A stretch of DNA of 64,000 nucleotides, from contig VZSE01006253.1 in the NCBI GenBank assembly GCA_013398275.1, positions 124,001-188,000 on the forward strand, given 5' to 3'. Made by a program: the position numbers and the translations under genes. Shown here in pieces: positions 37,701-50,851 of this stretch. Positions within the stretch are counted from its first letter, which is position 1; every line of letters starts with the position of its first letter. The stretch is from Promerops cafer (Eukaryota; Chordata; Aves; Passeriformes; Nectariniidae). Under the pieces are notes generated by a model. It saw only the letters and a program-made list of their open reading frames with translations, ran no database searches and was not told where the DNA came from.

Positions 37701-39439
37701 TGCTTATCAAGACATACATGCTAAAAGATCTTCCTCCAAATCCTGAAAACTTGTATTAACACTGAGTTCTTAGAGATGCACAACCCTGAAATTCAGGGAA
37801 ACTTATGTCCCTAACTTGCTGCAGCCCTGTGCAAAACTCGGGCACTAGTTTCTGCTGCTGAGGGCCAGGAGGCTGTGACAGTGTCTTTGTAAGCACTCAC
37901 ATAGCAGTTACCACAGTAGTCCTGTGGGATGCAGCAGGAACACCCAACACAGCAGTTTTCCCTATAATAAATCTCAAGATGTCATTGCTCTATCACTACA
38001 ACTAATTCTAATTTGATGACCTAGCTGAAAACCCTGAAAGCCCCTACAGCTGTTGTCTTGTGTGCTGCCAAAGGTGTGTCCACTATCCTTTTTAATATAT
38101 CTGTGCGGGAACATGGAAGACCCCTTTCAGTCTTCTAAAACATTTGTAGTTTGAGTTTCTAGTGCGTGCTTTTGACAATTTGAAGTTTTTCTCTCTTGCT
38201 TAGTTTCTCTAAGCAATGAGTAATTCTCCTTCACATGATAAACTCTATTGTCCCCTAAAATTAGTCTCCTGTGAAGAAACCACGTCAAAGCAGTGATCTA
38301 ATGTCAAAAACACCTCTGGCACTTGAAATCAGAGCAAACAAGAAAGAAGGAAAAGAAATAGAAAAATTAAAAACACCTTCACTGGCAATTTGGAAGAGAA
38401 TTTATTTCTTCCTACAGGGTGTATGATGAGTAATTCCTTTGCAAATGCTAAATTCCCTCAGAAAGTGTTCTGGAGAAATATTGTTGAAGTCTCATGCTTT
38501 CAGTATTGCTTTCAATCAAATGAAACTGTCCCTTGATTAAAAATATGATTTAAGAAAGAAAAAAAGCAGGTGGTAAAGTAATAAATAAATATTGAAAATT
38601 ATGGATTAGGGCTTATAAATCACCCACCTCTCCCTCAGCAGTTCCTAGCAAAGTTCAGCTGCAGACCTGGCTGACCAGGGCAGGAGTGCTGCCATGGTGC
38701 TCACAAGGCAGACACACTCCAGGAGGTTTCCAGACAGGATCTGCTCAACACCAAGGAGCATTTTATATCTCGGACTTTTAATTTCTTCTCTACAAGAATA
38801 ATGTTGGTTTTTTTTTTAATCATAGAAGGGATTAATTTTGACCACATTGACTGGCTTTTGTTTACCACAAACCAAACAACTTTCCTGGGTGTACTGTCAG
38901 TTCTGTCACTTCGACCTGAACAAGAGCTTATCTTTCAGAGATACAGATGGAGTCCTGTTCAAGAACAGACATTTAAGATCAGAGTGATCTAAAGACATCC
39001 AGTGATGGGCACTCAATCCAAGCTCTAATTGAGCAATTTCTCCATGTCAGTTCCCTGCCTTGCTACAGAATTAGCCTGAGACAGAAAAAGCTTTGTTTTC
39101 TCTAGTAATTTTTAACACTCTTTTGATAGCTAAATAAGTGTCACTGCAAAGTTTGAATCTCAAATCTTATTTCAGTTTTGCAGATTTTCTGAATGCTTTC
39201 CAGCTTCTCAACATTCCTTTTTGTGATTTGAATGAGTCTTAGTATAGCTGGAAATAATAGCTACCTACTATCAGTCTTACACAGCCAGATTGCTTCTCAG
39301 CCATAGATCAAACTCCTACCATCACACTTAAAGCACTTATTCAAAGGATTATCTACTACGCAATTTCTGAGTTTAGTTTGCTGAGACACAATACCAACTC
39401 ACAGGTACCAAAAAACTCATGCTTAAACGTATTTAAGAA
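34791..39439. other. Intergenic DNA, candidate conserved segments
   Basis: No supported gene. The stretch 35100-35290 is repeat-free and rich in homeodomain-like and E-box-like words (GCAAAATTATTGCAATATTA, ACAACAGTTGTGG, AAGTAATTATAGG). The stretch 36000-36860 carries overlapping open frames on both strands (up to 135 codons) and more CpG dinucleotides than its surroundings, but no protein family, splice pattern or start context was recognised. The 162-codon minus frame at 36975-37463 is also without family features. Everything else is AT-rich and unremarkable. Confidence 0.4.
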
Positions 39440-39800
39440 GGGAGCTGCATGGGTTAAGACACAAGAGAAGAGACAATAAGGAAGCATGTGGAAGAAGATG
39501 TTGGGAGAATGGCTGGAAATACTCTTGGAAAGAGGTGCTCCATGCCAAAAAAGGTACACCCAAGGGGACTGCAGCTGTGGGTGACCCATGCTGGGGTATG
39601 ATCCCCTCTGTGGAACTGTGGCCTTGGGCTACTCACCCAAGGGCAAGTACAACCCCGAGGGACTGCATCTTGTAAAACAGCTTTTCCTCTAGCTTTTTGT
39701 GCAATTTGCTGTGTTTTTATATTCTTACCTTGCTGTCTGAATCAATAACCAACAGTTATTGTTAAAAAGCAATGGATTATATTAAATAAAGCTCCTTAAG
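39440..39800 (+). mobile_element. LTR-like fragment of an avian ERV
   Basis: TACACCCAAGGGGACTGCAG, TGTGGGTGACCCATGCTGGG and CCCCGAGGGACTGCATCTTG recall the repeated 'GGGACTGCAGC...ACCCATGCTGGAGCAG' blocks of LTRs in bird ERV-L-like elements. An ATTAAATAAAGCTCC stretch at about 39780 could be the polyadenylation signal of that LTR. No internal retroviral sequence flanks it, so a solo LTR or fragment is most likely. Borders are estimates and the strand follows the AATAAA. Confidence 0.45.
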
Positions 39801-42386
39801 TAGAGGCAGCTTTGAAGATCACAACCTCTTCTGTAGCACCAGCTGGAGCAATGCAGTTCTCCGTGTTCTCTGGACTCTCATTTGGGGAGCGCTGCTCCCA
39901 CACCTGCCTACGTCCAGCCCAAGGGAACAACATGACAGGGGGTCAGAAGCTGTAGTTTCTTTGAAGAGGGTGACCAAACCACAGCCTCCAACACTCCAAC
40001 CCACCAGGCCTTTGGGTACTTTTAGAGGGGAATTATTATGTTCTTCTGAACTTATTTCAGTTTCCTATTACTCATAAGTAATTTTTCATTAAATGGCTCA
40101 AATTCATCACTGAACATAACAATCAAAGGAATTTGATTGCCTCTGGCCTAGGAGAAATGATACCATTTTCCAAAACGAGAGGGCTGTATAGCACAGACAA
40201 AGCCAGGCACTCAGCAGTGTTACAGAGCTGTATTTTCCTGCAATCTTAGAGCACTGCTGTTCTCCTGGCACCTCTTGCTCTGACTCTGCTGTGCGCTGAA
40301 GAAATCCTGCATCTCCAGGTATGAACTTGGTTCACAACCGTAGGCCAGTGGAAAATACAACAAGCCCAGACATTTTCAGGTTTTTAAGGGATGGAAGGAG
40401 GAAAAGTGGATTTCTGGTTAACCTGGCTAATCCTGAGTGCTGACTAGGTCTTCCTGCCTCACCAGCTGCACTGATGCACAGCTCAAGTGTTGCTGGTTCC
40501 ATCAGGCTATGTGTGGGTGCATTCAAAAACATAAAATAGGACAGCATGTGATAGCAAAACTTTGAAATGGAAGAAGGCTTTGATCAAAGAATTTTCTTCT
40601 TGCTTCAGGAGTAAATTTTTCCTTCTCCTGTAAAGTAACATGGTTTTTGGGGTTGGCATTAATTAATTAGTACTATTAAAATTAACAGTAAGCAGGGATA
40701 ATATAAAGTGATTTTTCCTGAAGACCTATTAATTAGATTTGCACACAATAATTAATGAAAGGAAAATAATATTTATACATAGCAATGGAGAAATTTCAGT
40801 AGAATAGAAAACATTTTATTTCTTAGGACAGAAAGCACAGAAATAGATAGAATCACAGAAGAAGGTAAGTTGAAACCTTTAAATTCTTCCCATATGTAAT
40901 ATATTCCAGGACCTGGTCCTCTTAATGGCTCTCTTCTACCTCTCTCCAGTTTGCTAATTTCTGTCTCTCTTGTAGGAGTAAATTTTAAATATTTATATTA
41001 AATTAAATATTAAAGCAATTAAATTTTAATTAAATATTAAAGCAATGACATGAAACAACAATAGGAAATTATGCCCTGGGGGCAGAATCCATAGGATCCA
41101 AATAGAAGATCATGGCTGAGACGATTATCATCTGGAATCCTTAATGGTCACTGAAGACAAATAATCTATTCCCAGAAGGTGTCCTAAAGTCGATACTAAC
41201 ATTAGGCTAGATGACTTTACATCTTAGATCTCTTCACTGAGTATAAAGCATCCAAGGATGACGGGCTCAGAGGGAAGCACTGCCACTGCAGATATCTGAG
41301 GGTAGATGACAGCAATCCTCCCCCTGTGGCTGTATTTCGGTCTGTGCTGGGAAGCAAACACAAGGCACAGTTTTGCACTGGAAGCTCTGCAGGCAGCAGC
41401 TCCACTACTCCAGGTATTAATCTTCGACCTCAAGATGCACAGGAACTGTTAACTCTGCTTTGCTTTTAGCAGGATGGAGAATAACAGGAACTTGGTCTCC
41501 TTGCAACATATCATTTCACAACTAACTTTAAATAGAATATTTAAGTTTTCCTAGCAAACAATTCCCAGGAGAAATCCTTCCTGTTTGTATTAAGGCATTG
41601 CTAATGCCCCAACACGTGAATTGCAAACACCATTCTCAGGGAGACCCCTGAAGTCACTGGAGACAACTGGAGTGTCCCAGCAGACTTAACAAAATCAGCA
41701 CATTACCTTTTATATGAATTAAGGCTTAAATACTCATGCTGCTTGAATCCTCACACGTTGTTCTTTACAGATACAATCACCTTCTGTCATTCTGTTAACA
41801 CTTAATGCATTTACTTTTCTGTTATTTGAAATAAATGCCTTAAAGTGACTTAGAAAAATGATATTCATAGTTTCTCTCTCTTTTTTTTTTTTTTTTTAAA
41901 TATATATTTGCCATATAAATGACCTTACAAACACTGCCATGTAACTGCTCAGTAGGCTGCAGCAGGCAGCTGCTCTCTCTGCTTGGCCTGATTACAGGAG
42001 TATTTTTCCTTGGAGGGCAATCCATGACATCTGAGCAAGCCAAGAACTAGCCAAGTGGGACAGCTGGAACTGACTTCTGTGCAGCTGGTTCTTTGTACTT
42101 TCTGTCTTCACTGGGCAATAGCTGCAGAGCAGCAGTGTCCACTGAGCTCCGTGGATTTACCCTGGCTTTTAAAGTCCATCTCTTGCAGGAGGTGCTGGTG
42201 GCTATCCAATGGCTTCCGGAAGCTCAGGTTATGTGTGCTGCAGAAAGTTATTCCAAAGGGAGTGGAAGCTGTAAGTCACATCAAAGCAGTGGCAGAATTA
42301 CAACTCACATGCCTGTGGATAAAGACTCCCGTAACTGGCTTGCATTTGATCATCCCTGGCCATATCTTGCTGATAAACAAACACGG
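39801..42386. other. Intergenic DNA with AT-rich motif cluster
   Basis: No gene is supported. It includes the TAATTA-rich cluster at 40655-40790, an AT-rich near-duplication at about 40985-41047 (TTAAATATTAAAGCAAT occurs twice) and a 17-T run at 41881-41897 followed by AAATATATATTT. Short frames at 42055-42440 have no family features and one runs into the CR1 at 42387. Confidence 0.45.
40655..40790. promoter_or_regulatory. Cluster of TAATTA and ATTTGCA motifs
   Basis: Within about 130 bp the sequence has GCATTAATTAATTAGTAC, CCTATTAATTAGATTTGCAC and CAATAATTAATGAAAGG. TAATTA is the core of many homeodomain sites and ATTTGCA overlaps the POU octamer. Such clusters are typical of developmental enhancers, but AT-rich DNA yields them by chance too, so this is a candidate only. 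Confidence 0.3.
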
Positions 42387-42575
42387 AATCACAGAATCAC
42401 AGAATGCTTTGGGTCGGAAGGGACCTTAAATATCATCTAGTTCCAACCCCCTGCCATGGGCAGGGATGCCTTCCACTATCCCAGGTTGCTCCAAACATCA
42501 ACCAACCTGGCCTTTGCTCCTCTGGGCAATCTGTGCCAGTGCCTCACCACTCTCATAGTAAAAGTTTCTTCTATG
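42387..42575 (-). mobile_element. CR1 3' end, relatively well preserved
   Basis: The plus strand starts with AATCACAGAATCACAGAATG, the antisense of the CR1 tail, then GGTCGGAAGGGACCTTAAAT, ATCATCTAGTTCCAACCCCC and TGCCATGGGCAGGGATGCC, close to consensus. Similarity fades after the CTCACCACTCTCATAGTAAA block. It is one of the less diverged CR1 copies in this window. Confidence 0.95.
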
Positions 42576-44989
42576 GCAGTGCCCTAAGGGACACTGTAGG
42601 GTTTCACTGCCAGGGCTGGTCACCACATCTTTAGGTGTCTGGCTCATTAAATCCCGTAATGAGCCCTCCTCCACACCAGAACCAGGGGCATGGTTTCAGG
42701 TGCTGGAAGAAATTTATGTAGTATCTGGAAGCCTAGAAAAGCAAGTTTAAGTGGGGATGTGAGCTAAATATATGCCCAGAAAGACCCTCGGTACCACTTG
42801 GCAGAACATAACATGTGAAGTTAAATTAGGGGAGGAAGAACTTGACATTCAACTGCTGTTACAATTTCCTCGGCTGTTCTCCTATGAAATCACGCACTTC
42901 TCTCCACAGCCAGAAGTCCTTCCTGCAACAGGCAGGAACTGGCATGCCTTCTGCAAAATGCTTTCTCTTTTGTGGTTATGATTGCTGGCTAGAAGAGGTA
43001 GGGGGTTCCTAAATTGCTTTCTTTGAACGTTAGAGGAAGCCACAGTCATTGCACTGATGTTTTGTCCCCCATAACATGACAGAGTGGGGGTAGAACAAAA
43101 ACTGCAAGTAGGAAAAGGCTATACCAGCACGGAAAAGTCTGTCTTTGATCCGAAATTGAAGATTCTTAGTAAGTGTTCAGCTAGGATGGATTGTCTCCTT
43201 CTTCTTAATGTCCACCTGACTCATCCCTAGAATACTGCAGAAGCCCTCCACGTTTTTTCTGAAGGGCTGGAAATGCCACAGCCAGACACCTATCTCTGAT
43301 ATTCACGTTGTTTTGCACTACAGATGTTTCTGTGCAAAAGAGGAGAAGATTCTGTGTGAAAAACTTCAGGTCCATTGAAATTACTAGAGCTGTCATTTTA
43401 GTATCTTCTCCTTTTCATACTTTCTCATGAGGTATTCCCCCCTTAGGTTTTAGACCACAAAGGCTTCTGGTGTGACTTCATGCACCAGCAGCATTGCCGT
43501 GTTAACAAGGGGACGGTTTCCACTGTGACAAACAGGATACGCTGCATATTTACAAAACCTGTTACCAAAACACACGGAAGGAAGAAATAACTTATTTTTG
43601 GTTGATGTGAAGGAGAAAATCAGTGGTGCTGGTTCCATTCCGACAGAACACTTAGGTCCATTTTGACCTGTTTGCCATCTCAATTCTCATCTTTTCCGTC
43701 CTAATAGAAATACTTATGTCATTTTGTATCTCTAGCTTTGAACATTAAACTGAAGCAAGAATTTTACATCATTTAATCTTAAATGTTCTCTGAACTGTAC
43801 TCACTTTCTCTTATAATGCTCTGTTTCATCTCACTGTAACAGTGAGCCCTGCTGAACTGCCAGGCTACTTCTGCCGCCACAAGTATTTCCCTGAGATTGA
43901 GTCAAGATCTACTGGTAATGGTGGAAAAGAAAAAAAAGAGATCCTCTACAAGCAGAAATAGAAATAGAAAATTAAATTGGAAACTGACTGGAAAATAAAG
44001 TAGTCATCCATGCTAGGAAAAAAAGAAAAGGGTATTCTTGAGGGAAGAGACACTTCTAATGTTGACTTGGTATTTTGCCATTCCACAGCTTAAACTTCAA
44101 GATTGCTGAGAAGGGGTATTTGTATGCTGACTGGTGGTGACCGAAACACTGCTGTGAGTCCTTGCTCTAATGGGACACACGCTGCATGCAGCATCCCTCC
44201 TCCCCAGCAGCATGAGGGGTGCTCTTGGCTGTGTCCTGACAAGGTGTTCAAAGAGCTCAGGAAGGACTGTCTCCCCTTCTTCCTACACTGAGCTGCTGAA
44301 GCAGTGCTTCAGTCGAGTCCAGCTAGGGCTGTGGAGCTGAAAAGGTGTGGTGAAAGAGGAATAAATGGGGCATCCCTGAATGCAAGGCCCTGGCCAGACT
44401 GAGTATCATGCCCAGCACAATGACATCTCTTTCCAGGGGCAGTGCTAACACACATGAACTTGTCCCAGCTGGTCCCACCTGCCAGCGCTGTGGTGCTGGA
44501 GCACAGAGATGCCCATGGCAGGCACATTGTGGAGTGGGATGCTGCTTTACACACCCACTCTTTCTACCCCTACTAAGCAACTAGACAGCTGCACTGTCCC
44601 CTGAAATTGTGCATTCTTTGAAGATGTGGATTTAATCAGGGAAATGCCTTAGCTTGCACACATCAGCTAAGCAACTCTTGGCAAGAGTGCTCTGCAGTGC
44701 AAGTAGGGGCCCCATGGAAGAATTTCCACGTAATAATGAAATTGATTTAAAGAGTTCAAAAAAGTAGCATTTTCTGCAACACAAAGAGGGAATGAAATGC
44801 TACATTCCTTGAAGAACTGGTGTATTTTATCTTGCTCCCTCCTTGGAAAGCAGGAGAAAAATCAAAAAGCAGTCAACACAGCTGGGCTTTTCTTTTTGTT
44901 TACTTGGAAAACTTATTTTAACCATCAACTTTAGCAAATTTGGCAGTTACAAACCTGTACACTTTTTTTTGTTGTTTTGTTTTTATAGC
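42576..44989. other. Intergenic DNA, nothing recognised
   Basis: No repeat family or gene recognised. The part 44100-44580 is slightly richer in G+C with short frames on both strands. It lies downstream of FAT3 and could include distal 3' UTR if the transcript is very long. Confidence 0.4.
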
Positions 44990-47900
44990 AAAAGAACACA
45001 AGACAATACTGCCAACAGCAATTATGAAGGAACAATTAGTTTTCAGATGAAGAACTATACCCACTCAAAGTGATAAACCTTCCCTTTTGCATAAGGTTGA
45101 ATTTGTTGTCATTGGAAAAATGACATTTCTTAATACCTACTTGAAATGGAATAAAAATCATATCTCTAGGTTTTTTGTGCAAAACACATTCATTTTAAAA
45201 AGTCAATAAAAAAATCTTCTGAAAACCAGAAAGAAGTTAAACAAAAAGAGCTGAACCCAAAGGAAAGTTACAGTACATTTTGAAATGATTAAAAAGTTTT
45301 CAGATCTAAAACTTTTTTTTTCTGTTATCTTAGAAGTTTAAACCAACTTTGATGACTTTTTAGAATTATATCAAACAAACCAACAAACAAAAGAAATTAA
45401 AGCAACCTGATTGGCATCAAATATCTACAAAAGCCTGGTAATTTGAAACCATTATATACATTATTTTATAAACTTCTTTTTAAACACCAAAACATACATC
45501 TTTTACAAACCAGCCTGCTTGAGACAGGTAAAATTTACAAGACAATCTTTTCCAATACAGTGCTTTAAAGAGAACTGCTTTCACTCCTAAACATCTTTGT
45601 CATCTCCTGAAAAGTGGCAGTATGGGCTCATTGCATTGCTGATTAATAGTGTTTCAGGTATTCCTATGACAAAAGAATGCTACAGTTCTGAGGGCTCCAA
45701 TCTCTTTCCATAATACAGTTCAAGTGCACTCTTAACACTGGTAAAGATTACTTATGGCCTTTGTGTAATACGACATATTTGCAATTATTGCTTTTCATTA
45801 TTACATAAAAAAACAAATTTAATTTCATTTCCTCCCCATCCGCCCATCCCTTGGATGATGCAGCTAATTTACTAACTGAATGGCCCTTCTGATAATGGAG
45901 ATGTTAAATGCCAAATTCATGGAACACAGGCTAAAAACCATAGGTAATGGGCAATGGTCTAAATTTCTAAGGCTCAAATCACAGTTTGGTGTACTGAGAG
46001 GAGCAGAGATGCCAACAGGCAAAAAGCACAGTTTTTACCACACGGTAAATGATGTTAAACCATCAGGGAATGAAGCTGAAGATGTAACTCTCCTGTTGGA
46101 AACCAATGAAATGCCCATTATTACTGAGTGAATACCTCCAAACATTATCTACAAAGCACAAATGTACTTTCATACTGGTTCTGAAGAGCTGGCTTCCTCC
46201 ACTATTAAGGATGCTTCCTTTTCAAATGAAGCTTAGCAGAACTGGTCCAGGACACCTTCAACTCCCTCTCCCATGACTGCAGTTATTATTGACTATAAGG
46301 ATATACTTACTATAGCATCCATTTAGCTTTTTCAAGCAGGAGCTCGATGAGGAGTAAAGTGTGTTCTCAGCCATTTGTCCTGTTCAGCCCACGTTTTTCT
46401 TTATGATGGAATTTATAGGAGACAAGAGCAGCAACTTTCATGTCATATTCTCAAAATGTCTCTGCCTGGCTCACAGAGACGACAGGCTGCTGCCTCCCCA
46501 CTGATCAACATTTCATGACATGCTTTCATTCATTGTGCTGCAGCCACACTGAGTTTCTGCCTAGAGAGGGTACTGATACATCAAGGCTCTCACTGCCTTC
46601 ACACTACAGTAGAGAATTTTAGAGAAAAAATTCCAAAGACCAAAATTCAAGTTCTTTGTGGGACATGCAGAGGTGGACACTCTGCTTGACAGATGGAGCA
46701 CACAACTTTCAGGTTCAGAAAACAGTGGCAGTGAGAAGCCTTTGACTCCTTCCAGCCTTTTACTGGAATTATATGTTAAAAAAACCCATGGGACAGTTTG
46801 GGATCAAAGACATCACTGAGCTTAAGGAAAACAGCTTGATTGACAGGAATCAATTCACTACAGAACACTACGGTTCTGTAGTGAATCTCTGCATTCCAAA
46901 GTCCTCCTGGTTGCCTTCATATGCTGTATCCTATAGGAGGGTCCTAGAGGAAGGCAACTTTATGATGGTCTCCTAGTGGGGTTGTCCATTTTCTCCCATG
47001 GGAAGGAAGTGATTCTACAGCTCCATGGTATCACATTTGGCCCTTTTATTCCACTTTAAGATACTGGTCAAGGACAGAAACTACATCCAGTATCTATAGT
47101 TTGGTGGGAGGGTTTGTACCCTTTTTTTTTTTTTAATGTTTATAATACAAAGTAATTACCATACTTAAGAATGGTACATAAGCTTAATTTTTCCTTTTGC
47201 ACAAGGCCACCTAATGTGGTATAGGCAGAATAAATCACGTTGTAGTCACTGTAAGGCTCTTTCCATTGCTAGCGCTATTAAAAAGGCCAGCACTGTGCAT
47301 GGCATTCTCAACTTGATCAAAATGCAGAGAACAAGCACCCTTTTACTTAGACTCATACACCCCTGGCAAAGTCCATGATTATTGATTTAAGTGTGTGTTT
47401 GCATTTTAACAAGTTGCTTTTTTCTCTTTCTGCTTCTCTCCAAAAAGCAAAAACTTTCTTGATCCTAAGTTATAAGCCAGTGATACTCAAAAGTACTTCA
47501 TTAAGCCTATGAAATCATCTGCTACAGATGATTCTGAGAGGAAATATCGTGTAGTGGAGCCATCTACAGGGATGTAGTCTGAAGTACAGACACACAGGAT
47601 AAGCAGAGATATGCAGAGTAGCTCTTGCAGAACCAGGGACCTGGCAGCAGCAGTGATACAAAAATCATCATATGGCAGAAAAAGGAAATACATATTGGAA
47701 GTGCTAATATGAACAGTAATTCTTACATTATGTTATGAATGTGTTCTTATGTTCCAGATTAGAAGATTGTGACTTGTTCATGTGGAGTAGTAATTAAAAA
47801 GAAAATAAAATCGCTTGGTTTAACAAGAGATGTTAGTATGAAAATCTTACTCCCTAAGAGGTATTTCATCTTTAGATCTGCATTTGGGGTCTTATCATTA

Positions 47901-50851
47901 TCAAAAAGAACCAGAACAAAACCACAAAGGCCACAGAAGTACCAATATTCACAGACGGGAACCTGAAGATGGATTTGGAGGGGAGGAGATACTGAGGTAT
48001 AGAAATCATGAACAGGACAGAGAAGGCTGAACGGGTGATCCTTGGCACCTTCCCAACAGCACTTTAATAAGTAGGCGTTCAGTGAAATGAAATGGCAACA
48101 CCACCAAACAGAAAAAGTACTATACATTGTATTTATGCATATTTTACTATTAAAACTCACTACCAACAATATATTACTGAGGCAACAAGCTTTGTAAGAA
48201 ACATTGATTTTTTTTTTTTTTTTTTTTGTATGGCAATCACTAGGCTCCCATCGTGCTGTCCCTCGTGACACTTTTGATATGTCCCAGTAAAGGTTTGATA
48301 TTGGTGTCTCAGGCTTACGCAAGAACTTTCACTACAGAAGACAGATGACAAGTACACCTAATAACTATCTGGGGGCTTGAACAGAATTATTGCATAATGG
48401 ATAAAAATGTCTCAAACCAAAACTGAGTAGGAGCAAACCTCATGTAAACTGCAGCCTGATGCTAAGAAAGCATCACATTCTCAGAAGGTCATACAAGCTT
48501 TAAAAGTGCAGCTGAATTTGCAGAATTGCTTTGCCAACTCTGATGCTCCTAACTCTTGAAGAGACATCAATCTAATTGCATTTCCTTTCCTGTAACACAG
48601 ACTTCACGAACAATACGAGTTATCCTCTATCCGTGCCTCTAGGCTTGCCAAACCATTTTATGGCTTTCTGGCAAATCCCTCAGTTCCTTGCAATCACAAT
48701 ACAAATTTCTGTATTTTTTTCTTCTTAAAAACACAAGAATAATATCAGGGGAAAGGGTTTGAAATGCACCGTGAGCACATTCAGAATATATCAATGTTAC
48801 AGAAGCATGTTTACTTTGAGAAAACCAAGTGACATTTATAAATTCAATGGACAGGACCTATTTGCAGACAAGTACTTGACAATACTTGTATGTGCAGTAC
48901 ATTCTTTCTAGAAGTTCACCCATTTTATTCATATACCTGCATAATGAGCTGTTTTCTACTGAAGAATTGCTGCATCATCCCAAAGAAAATATCCACACCA
49001 ATCTTTCACAGCTACATGAGCTATTGGAGGGAAGCAGCAACACACTGTACCTACTCCAGGAATTCTAGATATCCTGTTTTATTAAAAGTGTTACAAGCTG
49101 CAATTACTTAAATTACATTCTACTAGTAATTTCTTTGTGTTGGGCAAAATTTCTGAATAAACCCTTCCTGTATGCCAAGAAATGCCCCACAATTTAATTC
49201 TGTGTGAAACTCATGTCAGTCAAGAACATGCTCTGGCATATAACTGCTGAAACTATCTAGTTAAGGTGCTTGACCAAGGGACAGGACAAGGAAAGCAGCA
49301 CAGGAAACCTGCTAATGAATCTGTTCATTTAGCAAAATGATTTAGGTATTCAGTAGCTCTTCAGAATGACAGAATTATGCCATGGAAGAAATGGATGAAA
49401 ACCCAACAGTAATGCAGGCCTGTAGACTCACATTCACTGGTAAGGTACACAGACGCTGTAAAATGCAGTGGTAAAAACATTTTCAGAGCACCAAGCAACA
49501 GGTGTGTATACTCTCCTTTAATACATTGAGTGAAAATCCCATATTTCCAGATTGCATTTGACTGCTCTGACCAGATCAATGTGAATGACCATTTACTCCA
49601 ATCGGGCTGAGGGAAGCATAAAAGCATACAGATGCCATGGTTTTCTTGATTCCACAACAATATTCTGAAGTCTGCAAATAACCTTTGGATGTACTCAAAT
49701 CCTAAAAAATCATGCACCCAGTGGAAAATCTAGCGACAGATCTTTGGCCTCAGTCCATTCATGCAGCTCCACCAACTGAGTCAGTCTACAGCAGCTGAGA
49801 ACTCATCCCATGACCTCTAGGGATGGACATTTGCCAAAAGATTTTAAACTAACAATGTGATGTTACAGCAGCCTTATATGTAACTTAATTGCAAATAATT
49901 TTACTGCAGTAACTGCAGCATGAGGACTGCTGTTAAAGAGCTGATTGCCCAAGCAAGAAATTTCCAAGAAATGATCAGCTGTGTAGGTTACCCCATGTTT
50001 TCAGATCCATGTTCATGTTGCATACACATTAAGAGAAGCTGTGCATACACAGCTGGGGCAAAATCAGGCCACTCCTGAGCCAAACTCTGACATTTTGGAA
50101 GTCCTCATGGGCAAAACTATGCACGTGCACAAGCACCTGACATCACGTTTTAAAAATGACAACCAAAGTAAGCCAATTTGGAGTAAATACAAACTGTATG
50201 TATGTGTGTTACTCTACACAAAGTAGAATGAAATGCTATGTAATAAACAAAAGTATAGATAAATATTTATGGACAAATAACTGGTCACTTGTCTTTAATA
50301 GGTCAATTTGTAAATGTTGCTTTTTTTAGCCGTCTTAGGTGTTGTATGCAGCAGCCCCAGCAATCAATTGCTTTCACTCTTTGCTGACATAAAACTTCAT
50401 GCAACAGTGCATTGTAGAATGATCCATACCCGTTCCTTAATACTGTGGGGAGATCATAACACTGTAACACTTTTAATAACACAATGCAAAAAAAAACCCC
50501 AAAAAAACCCCCAACTTTGTGAGAGAGAAAGAAATAATTTAGCAGTTATTTTTCCTCCTGCCTCAAAAGTTGAGTTTTACTCTTGGTAATAAATAGAAGG
50601 TACACTCTCTCCAGATTGTCTGTAACCATTTTGTGATGTATAATACTTAAGACAATTGGTCTCTTTGTGTCTGCACATACAGTATCATTTCTGAACAAGT
50701 TAATAATGGGTTATACTGTACTTTTCTTTGCCCAATATATATATAGACACACCTTCAGCAAAATTTCTTCTCAATATTTATACTATTAATTGGACCAAAT
50801 GACAAAATTAAAAAAAAAAGAAGAGGAGGAGGAAGAAGAAAGGAGCTTCCT
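44990..50851 (-). other. FAT3: Probable FAT3 3' untranslated region
   Basis: This lies immediately after the FAT3 stop codon on the minus strand and has no recognised repeat for more than 5 kb. Human FAT3 is known to have a 3' UTR of several kilobases, so much of this span is probably transcribed. The end is not visible. Minus-strand AATAAA signals (TTTATT on the plus strand) lie at 49078-49083, 48924-48929 and 47045-47050 and could be alternative polyadenylation signals. A run of T on the plus strand near 48210-48230 reads as A on the transcript and could cause internal priming in cDNA. The hairpin at 46842-46903 is listed separately. The right border is sure; the left is inferred. Confidence 0.5.
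46842..46903. repeat. Strong hairpin in putative FAT3 3' UTR
   Basis: ATTCACTACAGAAC (46853-46866) and GTTCTGTAGTGAAT (46873-46886) are perfect 14-bp inverted repeats around a six-base loop (ACTACG on plus, CGTAGT on the FAT3-sense strand). The stem can be extended over an asymmetric internal loop by GGAAT (46846-46850) with ATTCC (46893-46897), and by GAC (46842-46844) with GTC (46901-46903). This gives about 22 base pairs. No terminal repeats suggest a mobile element. Confidence 0.8.

Noticed and set aside
41881..41897. T17 run as a possible retropseudogene tail
   Set aside because: No coding relic or target-site duplication was recognised next to it.
44676..44690. ACTCTTGGCAAGAGT near-palindrome
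   Set aside because: Only seven base pairs with a one-base centre, expected by chance in 64 kb and too tight to form a hairpin.
47759..48322. 187-codon minus-strand frame with a lysine run
   Set aside because: It lies in the presumed FAT3 3' UTR. The lysine run comes from the poly-A tract near 48210-48230, and no domain or start context supports a gene.
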